DNA from: Ilumatobacteraceae bacterium
Lineage (GTDB): Bacteria; Actinomycetota; Acidimicrobiia; Acidimicrobiales; Ilumatobacteraceae
Assembly (NCBI GenBank): GCA_025358075.1
Contig: JANYKU010000119.1
Coordinates: 1 to 47,357 of the forward strand
Reading direction: 5' to 3'
Length of the DNA stretch: 47,357 nt
In this document: positions 6,675 through 16,902 of the stretch, piece by piece
Layout: every line of letters begins with the position of its first letter
Position numbering within the stretch: position 1 is the stretch's first letter
Made by a program: the position numbers and the translations under genes
The notes under the pieces: generated by a model
Seen by the model: the letters and a program-made list of their open reading frames with translations, nothing else
The model's database searches: none
What the model was told of the DNA's origin: nothing

Positions 6675-7861
6675 TGAGCGATCACGTCGCGTTCACTGAC
6701 CAACCGGCCGTGCGGTGGGGCGCGGCGACCGATGTCGGTCTGGTGCGTGGCGGGAACGAAGACGCCTTCGTGTGCGAGCCGATGGTCTTCGGTGTCGCCG
6801 ACGGGATGGGCGGGCATCAAGCGGGCGAAGTCGCCAGCTCGATCGCGGCCCGTATCATCCGCGATCGCCTCGCCACCGGTGCCAGCAATGTCGGCGTCGT
6901 CGTCGCATCGGTCGTCGAGGCCAACGCGTCGATCTACCAAGCGGCACATGCCAGCGTCGACCAGCACGGAATGGGCACCACCCTCACCGCGCTGGTCGTG
7001 ATGCGCGCCGACGAATCCAACGTCGCCCGCTTCACGCTGGTCAACGTCGGTGACTCGCGCACCTACCTCCTGCGCAACGAGGTGCTCCACCGGGCCACGG
7101 TCGACCACAGCTACGTGCAGGAACTTGTCAACACCGGCCACATCAGTGAAGAGGAAGCGCGCACGCACCCGCGGCGCAACATCGTCACCCGCTCCCTCGG
7201 CATCGAGCCAACGGTTCGCGTCGACACATGGCTCGTGCCGATGGTGCACGGCGACCGGTTCATCCTGTGCAGCGATGGTCTGGTCGATGAGGTACCCGAC
7301 GAAGACATCGCCGCGATCGCCCTTGGCACCACCGATCCACAAGCCGCCGCCGACCAACTCGTTGCCAAGGCCAACGCCAACGGCGGGCGCGACAACGTGA
7401 CCGTCGTGGTCGTCGATGTCTTGCAAGGGGTCGAACCGACCACGGCCGACACCGGCCTCGAATCCGAGCCGGGGTGGCCGGGGTCCGACTCGACTTCGAC
7501 GATGATCGACGCCGACGCCGACAGCATGCTCTCGGCCACGGGCACCAGCGGCCCACACGGTGCACCGGGCGCACCGGTCACGGTCATCGCCGGGCCGATG
7601 GACGTGCAGCAACCCAGTCGCTGGGGACCGAAGCGGTTCCTCAAACTGTTCGGCGCGGCTGCGGTACTGACGATCGTCGTCACGTTGACCGCAGTCGTCA
7701 TCCACAACAGCGGCAGCAACGAGAAATCACCGTCAACAACCGTCGCCACTGTTCCCGCAACGGTCGCGTCGACACCATCGAGCTCGACGAGCAGCACCAC
7801 GTCGACGTCGACCACGACGTCGACCACGACGATCGCCGGCGCGACCACGTCAGGGCCATGA
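6674..7861 (+). CDS. pstP: PstP: PP2C-family Ser/Thr phosphatase
   Basis: A 395-residue membrane phosphatase that reverses PknB-type phosphorylation. PP2C metal ligands appear in RGGNEDAF and VADGMGGHQAGE, then GMGTTLTAL, NVGDSRTYL, LCSDGLVDEV and GRDNVTVVV (domain about 12-245). A disordered linker leads to a single membrane span near 315-337 (RFLKLFGAAAVLTIVVTL) and an outer Ser/Thr-rich tail. The architecture matches mycobacterial PstP, with a shorter extracellular part. Start and stop overlap both neighbours by four bases or fewer, so expression is tightly coupled. Confidence 0.95.
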   Translation: MSDHVAFTDQPAVRWGAATDVGLVRGGNEDAFVCEPMVFGVADGMGGHQAGEVASSIAARIIRDRLATGASNVGVVVASVVEANASIYQAAHASVDQHGMGTTLTALVVMRADESNVARFTLVNVGDSRTYLLRNEVLHRATVDHSYVQELVNTGHISEEEARTHPRRNIVTRSLGIEPTVRVDTWLVPMVHGDRFILCSDGLVDEVPDEDIAAIALGTTDPQAAADQLVAKANANGGRDNVTVVVVDVLQGVEPTTADTGLESEPGWPGSDSTSTMIDADADSMLSATGTSGPHGAPGAPVTVIAGPMDVQQPSRWGPKRFLKLFGAAAVLTIVVTLTAVVIHNSGSNEKSPSTTVATVPATVASTPSSSTSSTTSTSTTTSTTTIAGATTSGP

Positions 7862-9240
7862 GCTCCTCACCGATCGCCGCGGCACGGCGGCGCACCGAAC
7901 TCGGCTTGATCGTGATGGCCGCGACGATCACGGGTGCCGCGTACACGCTGGCCTCACTTGGGCAGAACGCGAAGATCCCACCGATCCTCGTGCCGTTCCT
8001 GTTGGTGCTACTGGCCTTGCTGGTCGTGGCCCATCTCGCCAACCGGGTGCTGGCCAAGGGCGCCGACGGCACGATCCTTCCGCTGGCGGCACTGCTGCAC
8101 GGCATCGGGTACGTCATCATCGCCAGGCTCAGCGAGCGATCCGCCGGGCTGCAGACGACGTGGACCTTCGTGGCCATCGTCGCCTACGTCGCCACGCTGA
8201 TCGTCATCCAGCGCGCGGCCGACCTCGCCCGCTACCAATGGAGCTTTCTGGCGATCGGCGCAACGCTGTTGCTGCTGCCGCTCGTGCCGGGGGTTGGCAC
8301 CATCAAGGGGGGCGCTCGCATCTGGGTCAGTCTCGGACCGATCAACTTCCAGCCTGGTGAGTTCGCCAAGATCGCCCTCGCCCTGTTCTTCGCCGGGTAC
8401 CTCGCCGACCATCGCGACCTGATCGCCTCGGGAGCCTGGCGGGTCGGTCCGTTCCACCTGCCCGAGCTCCGCCATCTGCTGCCGATCGCGTTCGCGTGGG
8501 GCTTCGCTGTCGTGGTCATGGTCGCCGAAAAAGACCTCGGCTCGTCGCTGTTGTTCTTCACGTTGTTCGTCGTGATGATGTGGGTCTCCACCGAGCGGGC
8601 GAGCTACCTGGTGATCGGCCTGCTGCTGTTCTCCGGCGCGGCCTACGTTGCCTGGCGGCTGTTCGATCACGTCAAGACACGCGTCGCCATCTGGCGCAAT
8701 CCGTGGCCGCAGTACCAGGGCAAGGGCTACCAGATCGTGCAGGCGATGTTCGCGTTCGCCAACGGCGGCACGGGCGGCACGGGCCTCGGTCTCGGCAGCC
8801 CCGAGAAGATCCCCGTGGCCAAGACCGACTTCATCTTCGCGGCCATCGGTGAAGAGCTCGGCCTGCTCGGCACCACGGCGATCCTGATCGGCTTCCTGCT
8901 GATGATCGGCGGTGGCTTACGCATCGCCATCCGCTCCGACCGGCCCTTCGAGAAGCTGCTCGCCACCGGCCTGACGACGATCGTCGGCATGCAGGCGTTC
9001 ATCATCATCGGCGGCGTCACCCGCGTGGTTCCGCTCACCGGTATCGCCCTGCCGTTCGTCAGCTACGGCGGGTCCAGTCTGCTCGCCAACTACGTCCTGT
9101 TGGCATTGCTGGTGCGCGTCAGCGATTCCAACGCGCGGCACCTCGGTGAGACGCCGAACGAGCTCACCCCGCAGGAACGTCTCGAGGCCTACCGACGCCG
9201 GCGCGCGGTGGCCAAGGCAGTGGCGGGGTCCGGATCATGA
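7858..9240 (+). CDS. rodA: RodA: SEDS peptidoglycan glycosyltransferase
   Basis: A 460-residue polytopic protein of the RodA/FtsW/SpoVE family, which polymerises lipid II in the membrane. About a dozen hydrophobic spans are visible, with family motifs GGARIWVSLGPINFQPGEF, AEKDLGSSLL (the essential Asp region), KGYQIVQAMFAFANGG and PFVSYGGSSLLANYV near the end. The following gene is its class B PBP partner, overlapping by ATGA, as in other actinobacterial elongation clusters. FtsW is normally encoded in the separate dcw cluster, so rodA is the better name. Confidence 0.95.
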   Translation: MSSSPIAAARRRTELGLIVMAATITGAAYTLASLGQNAKIPPILVPFLLVLLALLVVAHLANRVLAKGADGTILPLAALLHGIGYVIIARLSERSAGLQTTWTFVAIVAYVATLIVIQRAADLARYQWSFLAIGATLLLLPLVPGVGTIKGGARIWVSLGPINFQPGEFAKIALALFFAGYLADHRDLIASGAWRVGPFHLPELRHLLPIAFAWGFAVVVMVAEKDLGSSLLFFTLFVVMMWVSTERASYLVIGLLLFSGAAYVAWRLFDHVKTRVAIWRNPWPQYQGKGYQIVQAMFAFANGGTGGTGLGLGSPEKIPVAKTDFIFAAIGEELGLLGTTAILIGFLLMIGGGLRIAIRSDRPFEKLLATGLTTIVGMQAFIIIGGVTRVVPLTGIALPFVSYGGSSLLANYVLLALLVRVSDSNARHLGETPNELTPQERLEAYRRRRAVAKAVAGSGS

Positions 9241-10727
9241 ACAAGCAGATCCGCCGCCTCGCCGTTGCCTTGCTCGCGTGCTACCTGATTCTGTTCGTGC
9301 AATTGAACGTGTTGGCGGTCGGTCGCCAACAAGAGCTCAACGCCGATCCGCGCAACAACCGCCAGACCGAACGCGACTTCAACAGACCGCGTGGTTCGAT
9401 CCTGGCAGCCGACGGCACGGTGCTGGCGCTCAGCGTGCCGACGACGCGGGGCGACCAGTTCCGCTACCAACGCGAGTACCCACTCGGCGATCTGTTCGGC
9501 GACGTCACCGGTTACTACACGTTCAGCTTCGGCTCGACGCAGCTCGAACGCACACAGAACGACGTCTTGATGGGCGACACCACCGAACAACGGTTGCGTG
9601 CTATCGGTGGCTTGTTCCGCGGGTCAGAGACCACGGGCAGCGTCGTGCTTTCGATGCGACCCGACGTGCAGCAAGTCGCAGCCGACGCACTCGGCACGCG
9701 CGAAGGCTCGGTCGTAGTCATGGATCCGCACACGGGCGCCATCATCGCCATGATCAGCAACCCGCGCTACAACCCCGCCGATGTTGCGGTGCACGACAGC
9801 AAGCAGGCCGAGGCGGTGCTGACCTACCTCAACGCTCAGCCCGGCAAGCCGCTGTTGGCCAACGCCTACCAAGAGCGCTACATGCCGGGTTCGAGCTTCA
9901 AGGTCATCACCACCTCCATCGCCTTCGAGAACGGCGCGACCACGCTCGATCGGGTCTTCCCGGTTTCGAAGTCGTGGTTGCCACCGCAGACCACCGACCC
10001 GATCACCAACTATGGCGGCGAGGCGTGCGGCGGCACGATGGTCGAGGTCTTCTATCGCAGCTGCAACATCCCCTTCGCCCAGTTGGCCACCGAGCTCGGC
10101 CCGCAGCTGATGGTCGACGGAACGAAGAAGTGGGGGGTCGGCGAGAAGGTGCCGATCGATCTGCCGGCACCAGCCGCAAGTTTCTTCGGCGAGGTTTCCG
10201 ATTTCACCGATCAACTCCCGCTGTTGGCGATCGGCGGCTTCGGGCAAGGCAGCACCACGATGGTGCCGTTGCAAATGGCCATGGTCGCCAGCACCGTTGC
10301 CAACGGTGGGGTGATGATCAAGCCTCATGTGGTCGACGCCACGCTCGACCACGACGGCGGCGTGTTGTCGCGTACCACTCCGTCGGTATGGAAGACCCCG
10401 ATCTTGCCAGCGACGGCCGACACCTTGACCGGGTTGATGATCGGTGTTGTCAACCAGGGCACCGGCAGGCAGATGCAACTCGCTGGTGGGATCCAGGCTG
10501 CGGCCAAAACCGGCACCGCGCAGTTGAACACGACCGGACCTGAACGATCCAACGCGTGGATCATCGGCTTCGCCCCGGCTACGGCTCCGCAATACGCGAT
10601 CGCCGTCGTGTTGAAGGGTGGCCCCAACGACGCGATCAGTGCAAGTACCGGCGGAAAGCTGGCCGGACCGATTGCCAAGCAAGTGCTCGACTACCTCTTC
10701 GCCCATCCGGCGCCGGCTGCGGGGTGA
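9237..10727 (+). CDS. pbpA: PbpA: class B penicillin-binding protein (transpeptidase)
   Basis: 496 residues. One N-terminal membrane anchor (about 8-28) precedes a short dimerisation region with FNRPRGSILAADGTVLA. The transpeptidase domain has the SxxK active site S219-S-F-K222, the SxN motif S275-C-N277 and K424-T-G-T427. These are the three penicillin-binding motifs, all intact. It cross-links peptidoglycan made by RodA. Length and order match mycobacterial PbpA, a septal/elongation PBP phosphorylated by PknB. The ATG overlaps the rodA stop. Confidence 0.95.
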   Translation: MNKQIRRLAVALLACYLILFVQLNVLAVGRQQELNADPRNNRQTERDFNRPRGSILAADGTVLALSVPTTRGDQFRYQREYPLGDLFGDVTGYYTFSFGSTQLERTQNDVLMGDTTEQRLRAIGGLFRGSETTGSVVLSMRPDVQQVAADALGTREGSVVVMDPHTGAIIAMISNPRYNPADVAVHDSKQAEAVLTYLNAQPGKPLLANAYQERYMPGSSFKVITTSIAFENGATTLDRVFPVSKSWLPPQTTDPITNYGGEACGGTMVEVFYRSCNIPFAQLATELGPQLMVDGTKKWGVGEKVPIDLPAPAASFFGEVSDFTDQLPLLAIGGFGQGSTTMVPLQMAMVASTVANGGVMIKPHVVDATLDHDGGVLSRTTPSVWKTPILPATADTLTGLMIGVVNQGTGRQMQLAGGIQAAAKTGTAQLNTTGPERSNAWIIGFAPATAPQYAIAVVLKGGPNDAISASTGGKLAGPIAKQVLDYLFAHPAPAAG

Positions 10728-10809
10728 CACACAGTGACGTCAGATCGGCGGGTTCGTATAGGTATCCTCGTGGCGCGTTGGACGCGCAAGAAAGCAGCGT
10801 AGGCAGCAC

Positions 10810-13197
<2,388 letters not shown>

Positions 13198-13206
13198 CGC
13201 GGTGGC

Positions 13207-13788
13207 TCAGCGGTCGTCGTAGAGGAAGTTGCGCAGCAGGTCGTGACCGCATCCGGTGAGGATGCTCTCCGGGTGGAACTGCAGACCTTGCACCGGTAGC
13301 TCGCGGTGGCGAATGCCCATCACGACATCGCCGGCCATCGCCGTCACCTCGAGGCACGCCGGCATCGTCGACGGATCGATGACCAGGCTGTGATACCGCG
13401 TCGCCGTGAGTGGCGACGGCAAATCGTGGAACATGCCGACACCGCGGTGTTCGATCGGCGAGGTCTTACCGTGCATGATCGACGGTGCGTTCACGATCGA
13501 GCCGCCGTACACATGACCGATCGCTTGATGGCCGAGACAGACACCGAGCACCGGCACGCCGCGCTCGGCGAACGCCGGCACGACCGCGCAGATGATCCCG
13601 GCGTCCTCGGGCCTGCCGGGGCCGGGTGACAACAACACGGCATCGGGTTCCAGCGCGAGCGCCTCGTCGACCGTGAGTTGATCGTTGCGCACGACGATCG
13701 GATCTGCACCGAGTTCGCCGATGTACTGAACGAGGTTGTACACGAAGCTGTCGTAGCTATCGATCACCAAGACCCGCAGTGCCGTCAC
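13207..13788 (-). CDS. pabA: Glutamine amidotransferase subunit (PabA/TrpG)
   Basis: Class I amidotransferase that supplies ammonia for aminodeoxychorismate or anthranilate synthesis. Motifs are [30 protein letters not shown], nucleophile Cys in [11 protein letters not shown], and the His/Glu pair in LQFHPESI. From GTG 13788 it has 193 residues. That GTG sits inside the ribosome site GAGGAGGTGA, whose spacing (8 bases) instead favours a CTG at 13779, where most homologues have their initiator Met. A CTG start is therefore a real possibility. The position after pknB in opposite direction is conserved in actinobacteria. No pabB/trpE is in the window. Confidence 0.93.
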   Translation of the reverse strand: MTALRVLVIDSYDSFVYNLVQYIGELGADPIVVRNDQLTVDEALALEPDAVLLSPGPGRPEDAGIICAVVPAFAERGVPVLGVCLGHQAIGHVYGGSIVNAPSIMHGKTSPIEHRGVGMFHDLPSPLTATRYHSLVIDPSTMPACLEVTAMAGDVVMGIRHRELPVQGLQFHPESILTGCGHDLLRNFLYDDR

Positions 13789-13839
13789 CTCCTCAGCCTG
13801 CCGCAGCGCTGCCGGTCGTGTCGAATGTGTTATTTGGCC

Positions 13840-13845
13840 TATGCT
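13840..13845 (+). promoter_or_regulatory. Possible -10 element for leaderless crgA
   Basis: TATGCT ends 8 bases before the GTG start of crgA, and no Shine-Dalgarno is visible. The predicted transcript would start at or next to the GTG. The -35 region is weak. Confidence 0.35.
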
Positions 13846-13853
13846 CTCCCGCC

Positions 13854-14168
13854 GTGGCTCCCCCGAAACGTAAGACGTCCGGTCGCGTGACCCCGAAGGG
13901 CACACGTCCAGGACAGGTGACTACAACCCACGAACCGATCACCACGTCGGCCGCCGGAGTTTCCGCGTCGTCGCGCTACACGCCGCCGACGCCGAGAGAG
14001 TTCTACGAGAGTCCGCGGTGGGTTCCGATCCTCATGCTCACCCTGCTGGCGATCGGCGTGCTGGCGATCCTGTCGCGCTACGTCATCTGGGATACCACCA
14101 ACACACCAGTGTTGGTCGGCCTGGCCTTCTTGCTGGCCGGCCTGTGGGTTGCCACCAAATGGCGTTGA
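13854..14168 (+). CDS. crgA: CrgA: small cell-division membrane protein
   Basis: 104 residues from GTG 13854. A basic, disordered N terminus ([14 protein letters not shown]) leads to [21 protein letters not shown] and a second span ending GLWVATKWR. The two-span topology with SPRWV before span one and a terminal TKWR is diagnostic of CrgA (UPF0233). This inhibitor/scaffold recruits FtsI and FtsQ in mycobacteria and Streptomyces. It is divergent from pabA with 65 bases between. A longer in-frame start at 13779 would overlap pabA and is unlikely. Confidence 0.93.
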   Translation: MAPPKRKTSGRVTPKGTRPGQVTTTHEPITTSAAGVSASSRYTPPTPREFYESPRWVPILMLTLLAIGVLAILSRYVIWDTTNTPVLVGLAFLLAGLWVATKWR

Positions 14169-14223
14169 CCCAACTCACACTCTTGTAGTTTCCGCACATA
14201 CTTATCCACAGCCTGTGGAGAGA

Positions 14224-14490
14224 TCAGTCGTACAGCGGAGCAACGATATCCATGTCCTCGAGGCAGTGCCGCGGAGGGGGTGGATCCTCGTCCGGGGCCA
14301 GCGTGAGCTTGATTTCCAGGCCACAGACGCTGCATCGGTACCTGACGTTGACCTTGCGCAGCTCACCCACAGGTGGAGGTGAGGGCATCGGGGTGTTGAA
14401 GCTTCGCAGCAGGCCAATGCCGCTTTTCCACAGGACGTAGCCAATCGCCACCCCAGCCAGCACCCAGATGATCGTGGACAACGCCGGCAT
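14224..14490 (-). CDS. Small membrane protein with zinc-ribbon-like cysteines
   Basis: 88 residues from ATG 14490; a GTG one codon upstream is equally possible. One N-terminal membrane span (IIWVLAGVAIGYVLWKSGIG) is followed by RYRCSVCGLEIKLT and PRHCLEDM. The CxxC plus a later HC pair could bind zinc. I know similar short actinobacterial proteins near the crgA/pabA region but no function. No SD is seen; a TAGCCT hexamer just upstream of the start would fit a leaderless mRNA. Its 3' end lies 55 bases from the crgA stop (convergent). Confidence 0.75.
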   Translation of the reverse strand: MPALSTIIWVLAGVAIGYVLWKSGIGLLRSFNTPMPSPPPVGELRKVNVRYRCSVCGLEIKLTLAPDEDPPPPRHCLEDMDIVAPLYD

Positions 14491-14522
14491 CACTCTCAGG
14501 CTATCCCTGAGGTTCGAATCCC

Positions 14523-14572
14523 GGAAGTGCGTAGTGGCGATGCACTATTTCGCATCGGGACTCCGCACTTCC
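14523..14572. repeat. Hairpin repeat, left copy flanking the DUF559 gene
   Basis: The core runs from GAAGTGCGTAG through CGATGC, an 8-base loop and GCATCG, to CGCACTTC. It is a two-tier palindrome: the outer arms are interrupted by one mismatch, the inner stem is perfect. It is 46/48 identical to the copy at 15559-15606, in the same orientation. Just left is GGTTCGAATCC, which resembles a tRNA T arm, but no tRNA is present. Confidence 0.85.
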
Positions 14573-14597
14573 ACTTGCGGGGTTGGGTCGATCGCCA

Positions 14598-15569
14598 ATG
14601 GCAGATACCTTCCGGCCGATGTCCGCTCCGGCCCTTCGGGCCATGGCGGAGTTCGCGGCCACTCGCCATGGTGTCATCGTTCGAAGCCTGGCCGCCTCAT
14701 TCGGACTGACGCCCTACGACATCCGAGCCGCCAAACAGCGAGGTTGGATCACTGAACCCGTTCGCTGGGTGTTGGTCATCTCGGGCCATCCGTCGACATG
14801 GGAGCAACGCTTGGCGATCGTGATAGCGAGCAGCACAGCGCAACCGGTTGTGAGCAACGGTGCTGCGGCGAGGTCGTTCGGGCTGGACGCCTTCGGAAGC
14901 GCTCCACCCGAGATCGCGGTGCAGCGTCCCGGTCGGATCAGCCCGACGGTTGCCGCCGGGGTCATCGTCCATCAGACCTCGGTGCTGGAACCCGCCGACC
15001 GGTACCTGCGCAACGGATTGCCATGCACCAGTCTCGCCCGCACCCTGTCCGACCTTGGCTCGACCGAGTCGCCCGATCGGGTGTGGCAGGCGTTGATCTC
15101 GGCGCGGCGATTGCACCGGGTGAATCCGATGTGGTTGCAGCAGACAGCCGTGCGCGTTCATCGACCGGGTCAGACCGGTACGGGTGTTCTGCTCGCGGCA
15201 CTGCGTCGTTGGAGCTCGGAAGGCACCATTCCCGACTCGTGGTTCGAGGAGCTCGTTCGTCGGCTGCTCGATCACCCCGAGATCCCGCCGATGCAGTCGC
15301 AATTCGTCCTCAACGATGCGCGCGGCCAGTTCGTGGCCCGACTCGATCTCGCAATCCCCGCAGCTCGGCTCGGCCTCGAGGCACACAGTCGACGGTTTCA
15401 CTTCGGTCCCATCAGTGAGCCGCACGACGAAGACCGTGATCTCCGGGCGGCTGCGGTCGGGTGGGAGCTGCTCTATCTCGGCTGGTACGCGCAGCGGCGC
15501 CCGGCGGAGATTGCCGCACTTGTTGCCCAAACTTGCCGAGCGCGGCTGCAAGTCCAGAGAAGTGCGTAG
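14598..15569 (+). CDS. DUF559/Vsr-like endonuclease-domain protein with AbiEi-type N terminus
   Basis: 323 residues from ATG 14598. The N-terminal part (about 20-80) looks like the winged-helix region of AbiEi-type transcriptional regulators: AEFAATRHGVIVRSLAASFG then GWITEPVRWVLVISG. The C-terminal part has VARLDLAIPAARLGLEAHS, then DEDRDLRAAAVGWELLYLGW. This is the DUF559 pattern, a PD-(D/E)XK fold related to Vsr mismatch endonucleases. Such two-part proteins are abundant in actinobacteria and mostly uncharacterised. No partner toxin gene (AbiEii) is adjacent. The stop codon TAG lies inside the right-hand hairpin repeat, so the gene and both repeats look like one unit. Confidence 0.75.
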   Translation: MADTFRPMSAPALRAMAEFAATRHGVIVRSLAASFGLTPYDIRAAKQRGWITEPVRWVLVISGHPSTWEQRLAIVIASSTAQPVVSNGAAARSFGLDAFGSAPPEIAVQRPGRISPTVAAGVIVHQTSVLEPADRYLRNGLPCTSLARTLSDLGSTESPDRVWQALISARRLHRVNPMWLQQTAVRVHRPGQTGTGVLLAALRRWSSEGTIPDSWFEELVRRLLDHPEIPPMQSQFVLNDARGQFVARLDLAIPAARLGLEAHSRRFHFGPISEPHDEDRDLRAAAVGWELLYLGWYAQRRPAEIAALVAQTCRARLQVQRSA

Positions 15570-15606
15570 TGGCGATGCACTATTTCGCATCGGGGCTACG
15601 CACTTC
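15559..15606. repeat. Hairpin repeat, right copy; carries the DUF559 stop codon
   Basis: Same element as at 14523-14572 with two substitutions. Here the outer 11-bp arms GAAGTGCGTAG/CTACGCACTTC are perfect, and the inner CGATGC/GCATCG stem encloses 8 bases. It overlaps the last codons of the endonuclease gene and lies 12 bases from the convergent thiolase stop, so it may also terminate transcription. Confidence 0.88.
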
Positions 15607-15617
15607 GGTGGGTGGGG

Positions 15618-16787
15618 TCAGCCGAGGCGTTCGATGATGGTGGCGTTGGCCATGCCTCCGCCTTCGCACATGGTCTGCAGGCCGTAGCGACCGCCGGTGC
15701 GCTCCAACTCGTTGAGCAAGGTGGTCATCAGTCGCGCCCCAGACGCGCCGAGCGGGTGGCCGAGGGCGATCGCCCCACCGTTGACGTTGACCTTGGTCAT
15801 GTCGGGGTGCAACTCCTTCTCCCACGCCAAGATGACCGACGCGAAGGCCTCGTTGATCTCGATCAGATCGATGTCGTCGATTGACATGCCTGCTCGGGCC
15901 AACACCTTCTCCGTCGCCGGGATCGGGGCCGTCAGCATCATCCGTGGATCGGCACCGGCGAGCGAGAAGTTGACGAAGCGGGCGCGCGGTGTGAGCCCGA
16001 GCTCGGCGGCCTTCTCCTCGCTCATGATCAACATCGCCGAGGCGCCATCGGTGATCTGCGACGAGTTGCCGGCAGTGACTCGGCCGCCCTCCTCTTCGGT
16101 GCGGAACACCGGCTTCAACTTGGCCAACGATTCCATCGTGGTCTCGCGCAGGCCCTCGTCGATCGACATCATCGCTCCGTCGGCGCCGAGCAGCGGCAGG
16201 ATCTCCGCCTGGAAACGGCCCTCGGCTGTCGCCTGTGCCGCATACTGCTGCGAACGCACGCCGAAGGCATCGAGATCGTCTCGCGACAGATCCCACTTGT
16301 CGGCGATCAATTCGGCGGAGATGCCCTGCGGCACGAGACCGCCACTCGACGCGTAACGCGCCCCGACCTTCGGCCCGAACGGGAAGCCGAACTTGCCATC
16401 GACCATCGACGCGCCCATCGGCACGCGGGTCATGACTTCGACTCCAGCCGCGACGACGACGTCGTACGCACCGGCGATCACGCCCTGCGCCGCGAAGTGA
16501 GCCGCCTGCTGGCTGGAACCACATTGCCGATCGATGGTGGTGCCCGGCACGGACTCGGGCCAACCGGCAGCAAGCACGGCGTTGCGAGCGACGTTGACCG
16601 CCTGCTCGCCAACCTGCATGACGCAGCCCATCACGACATCGTCGACGATCCCCGGGTCGATGCCGGTACGAGTGATCAGCGCCCGCAGCGTCTCTGCGGC
16701 AAGGTCAACGGGGTGCCAGTCCTTGAGCTTTCCGTTGCGGCGACCTAGTGGTGTACGGATGGCATCGACGATGACGGCTGCCGGCAT
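15618..16787 (-). CDS. Acetyl-CoA C-acyltransferase (thiolase)
   Basis: 389 residues, normal thiolase length. It condenses or cleaves acyl-CoA/acetyl-CoA in fatty-acid beta-oxidation or ketone metabolism. The acyl-enzyme Cys is in TIDRQCGSSQQA, the GHPLGASGARL motif carries the His, and the second catalytic Cys is in QTMCEGGGMANA. NEAFA is present. An AAAGGGG ribosome site precedes the ATG. It is divergent from an acyl-CoA ligase across 115 bases, so the pair probably shares regulation and a fatty-acid catabolic role. Substrate chain length cannot be read from the sequence. Confidence 0.93.
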   Translation of the reverse strand: MPAAVIVDAIRTPLGRRNGKLKDWHPVDLAAETLRALITRTGIDPGIVDDVVMGCVMQVGEQAVNVARNAVLAAGWPESVPGTTIDRQCGSSQQAAHFAAQGVIAGAYDVVVAAGVEVMTRVPMGASMVDGKFGFPFGPKVGARYASSGGLVPQGISAELIADKWDLSRDDLDAFGVRSQQYAAQATAEGRFQAEILPLLGADGAMMSIDEGLRETTMESLAKLKPVFRTEEEGGRVTAGNSSQITDGASAMLIMSEEKAAELGLTPRARFVNFSLAGADPRMMLTAPIPATEKVLARAGMSIDDIDLIEINEAFASVILAWEKELHPDMTKVNVNGGAIALGHPLGASGARLMTTLLNELERTGGRYGLQTMCEGGGMANATIIERLG

Positions 16788-16813
16788 GGCGGACCCCTTT
16801 GATGGGTGGACGA

Positions 16814-16828
16814 GTTGCAGTCTGCAAC
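16814..16828. promoter_or_regulatory. 15-bp palindrome between thiolase and acyl-CoA ligase
   Basis: GTTGCAG-T-CTGCAAC is a perfect inverted repeat in the shared promoter region, close to the thiolase start. It has the size and symmetry of a MarR or TetR operator. The MarR gene at 18723-19160 is the nearest candidate regulator. Confidence 0.55.
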
Positions 16829-16902
16829 GCGCCGGTCCCGGGACTCAAACTGGGCCCTCCCGACCTGGGACGTCAGCGGACACGACGTGAGAGACTGCGG
16901 CT

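Noticed and set aside
6041-7705. 554-codon antisense frame over fhaB/pstP
   Set aside because: Shadow of high-GC codon bias; no motif, and Asp/Arg-rich composition typical of antisense frames.
10773-10787. GCGCGT-TGG-ACGCGC mini-hairpin before pknB as a terminator
   Set aside because: Stem of 6 bp without a T run inside a tightly conserved operon; too weak to claim.
14509-14520. GAGGTTCGAATC resembling a tRNA T arm next to the hairpin repeat
   Set aside because: No acceptor, D or anticodon arm can be built around it, so no tRNA gene is called.
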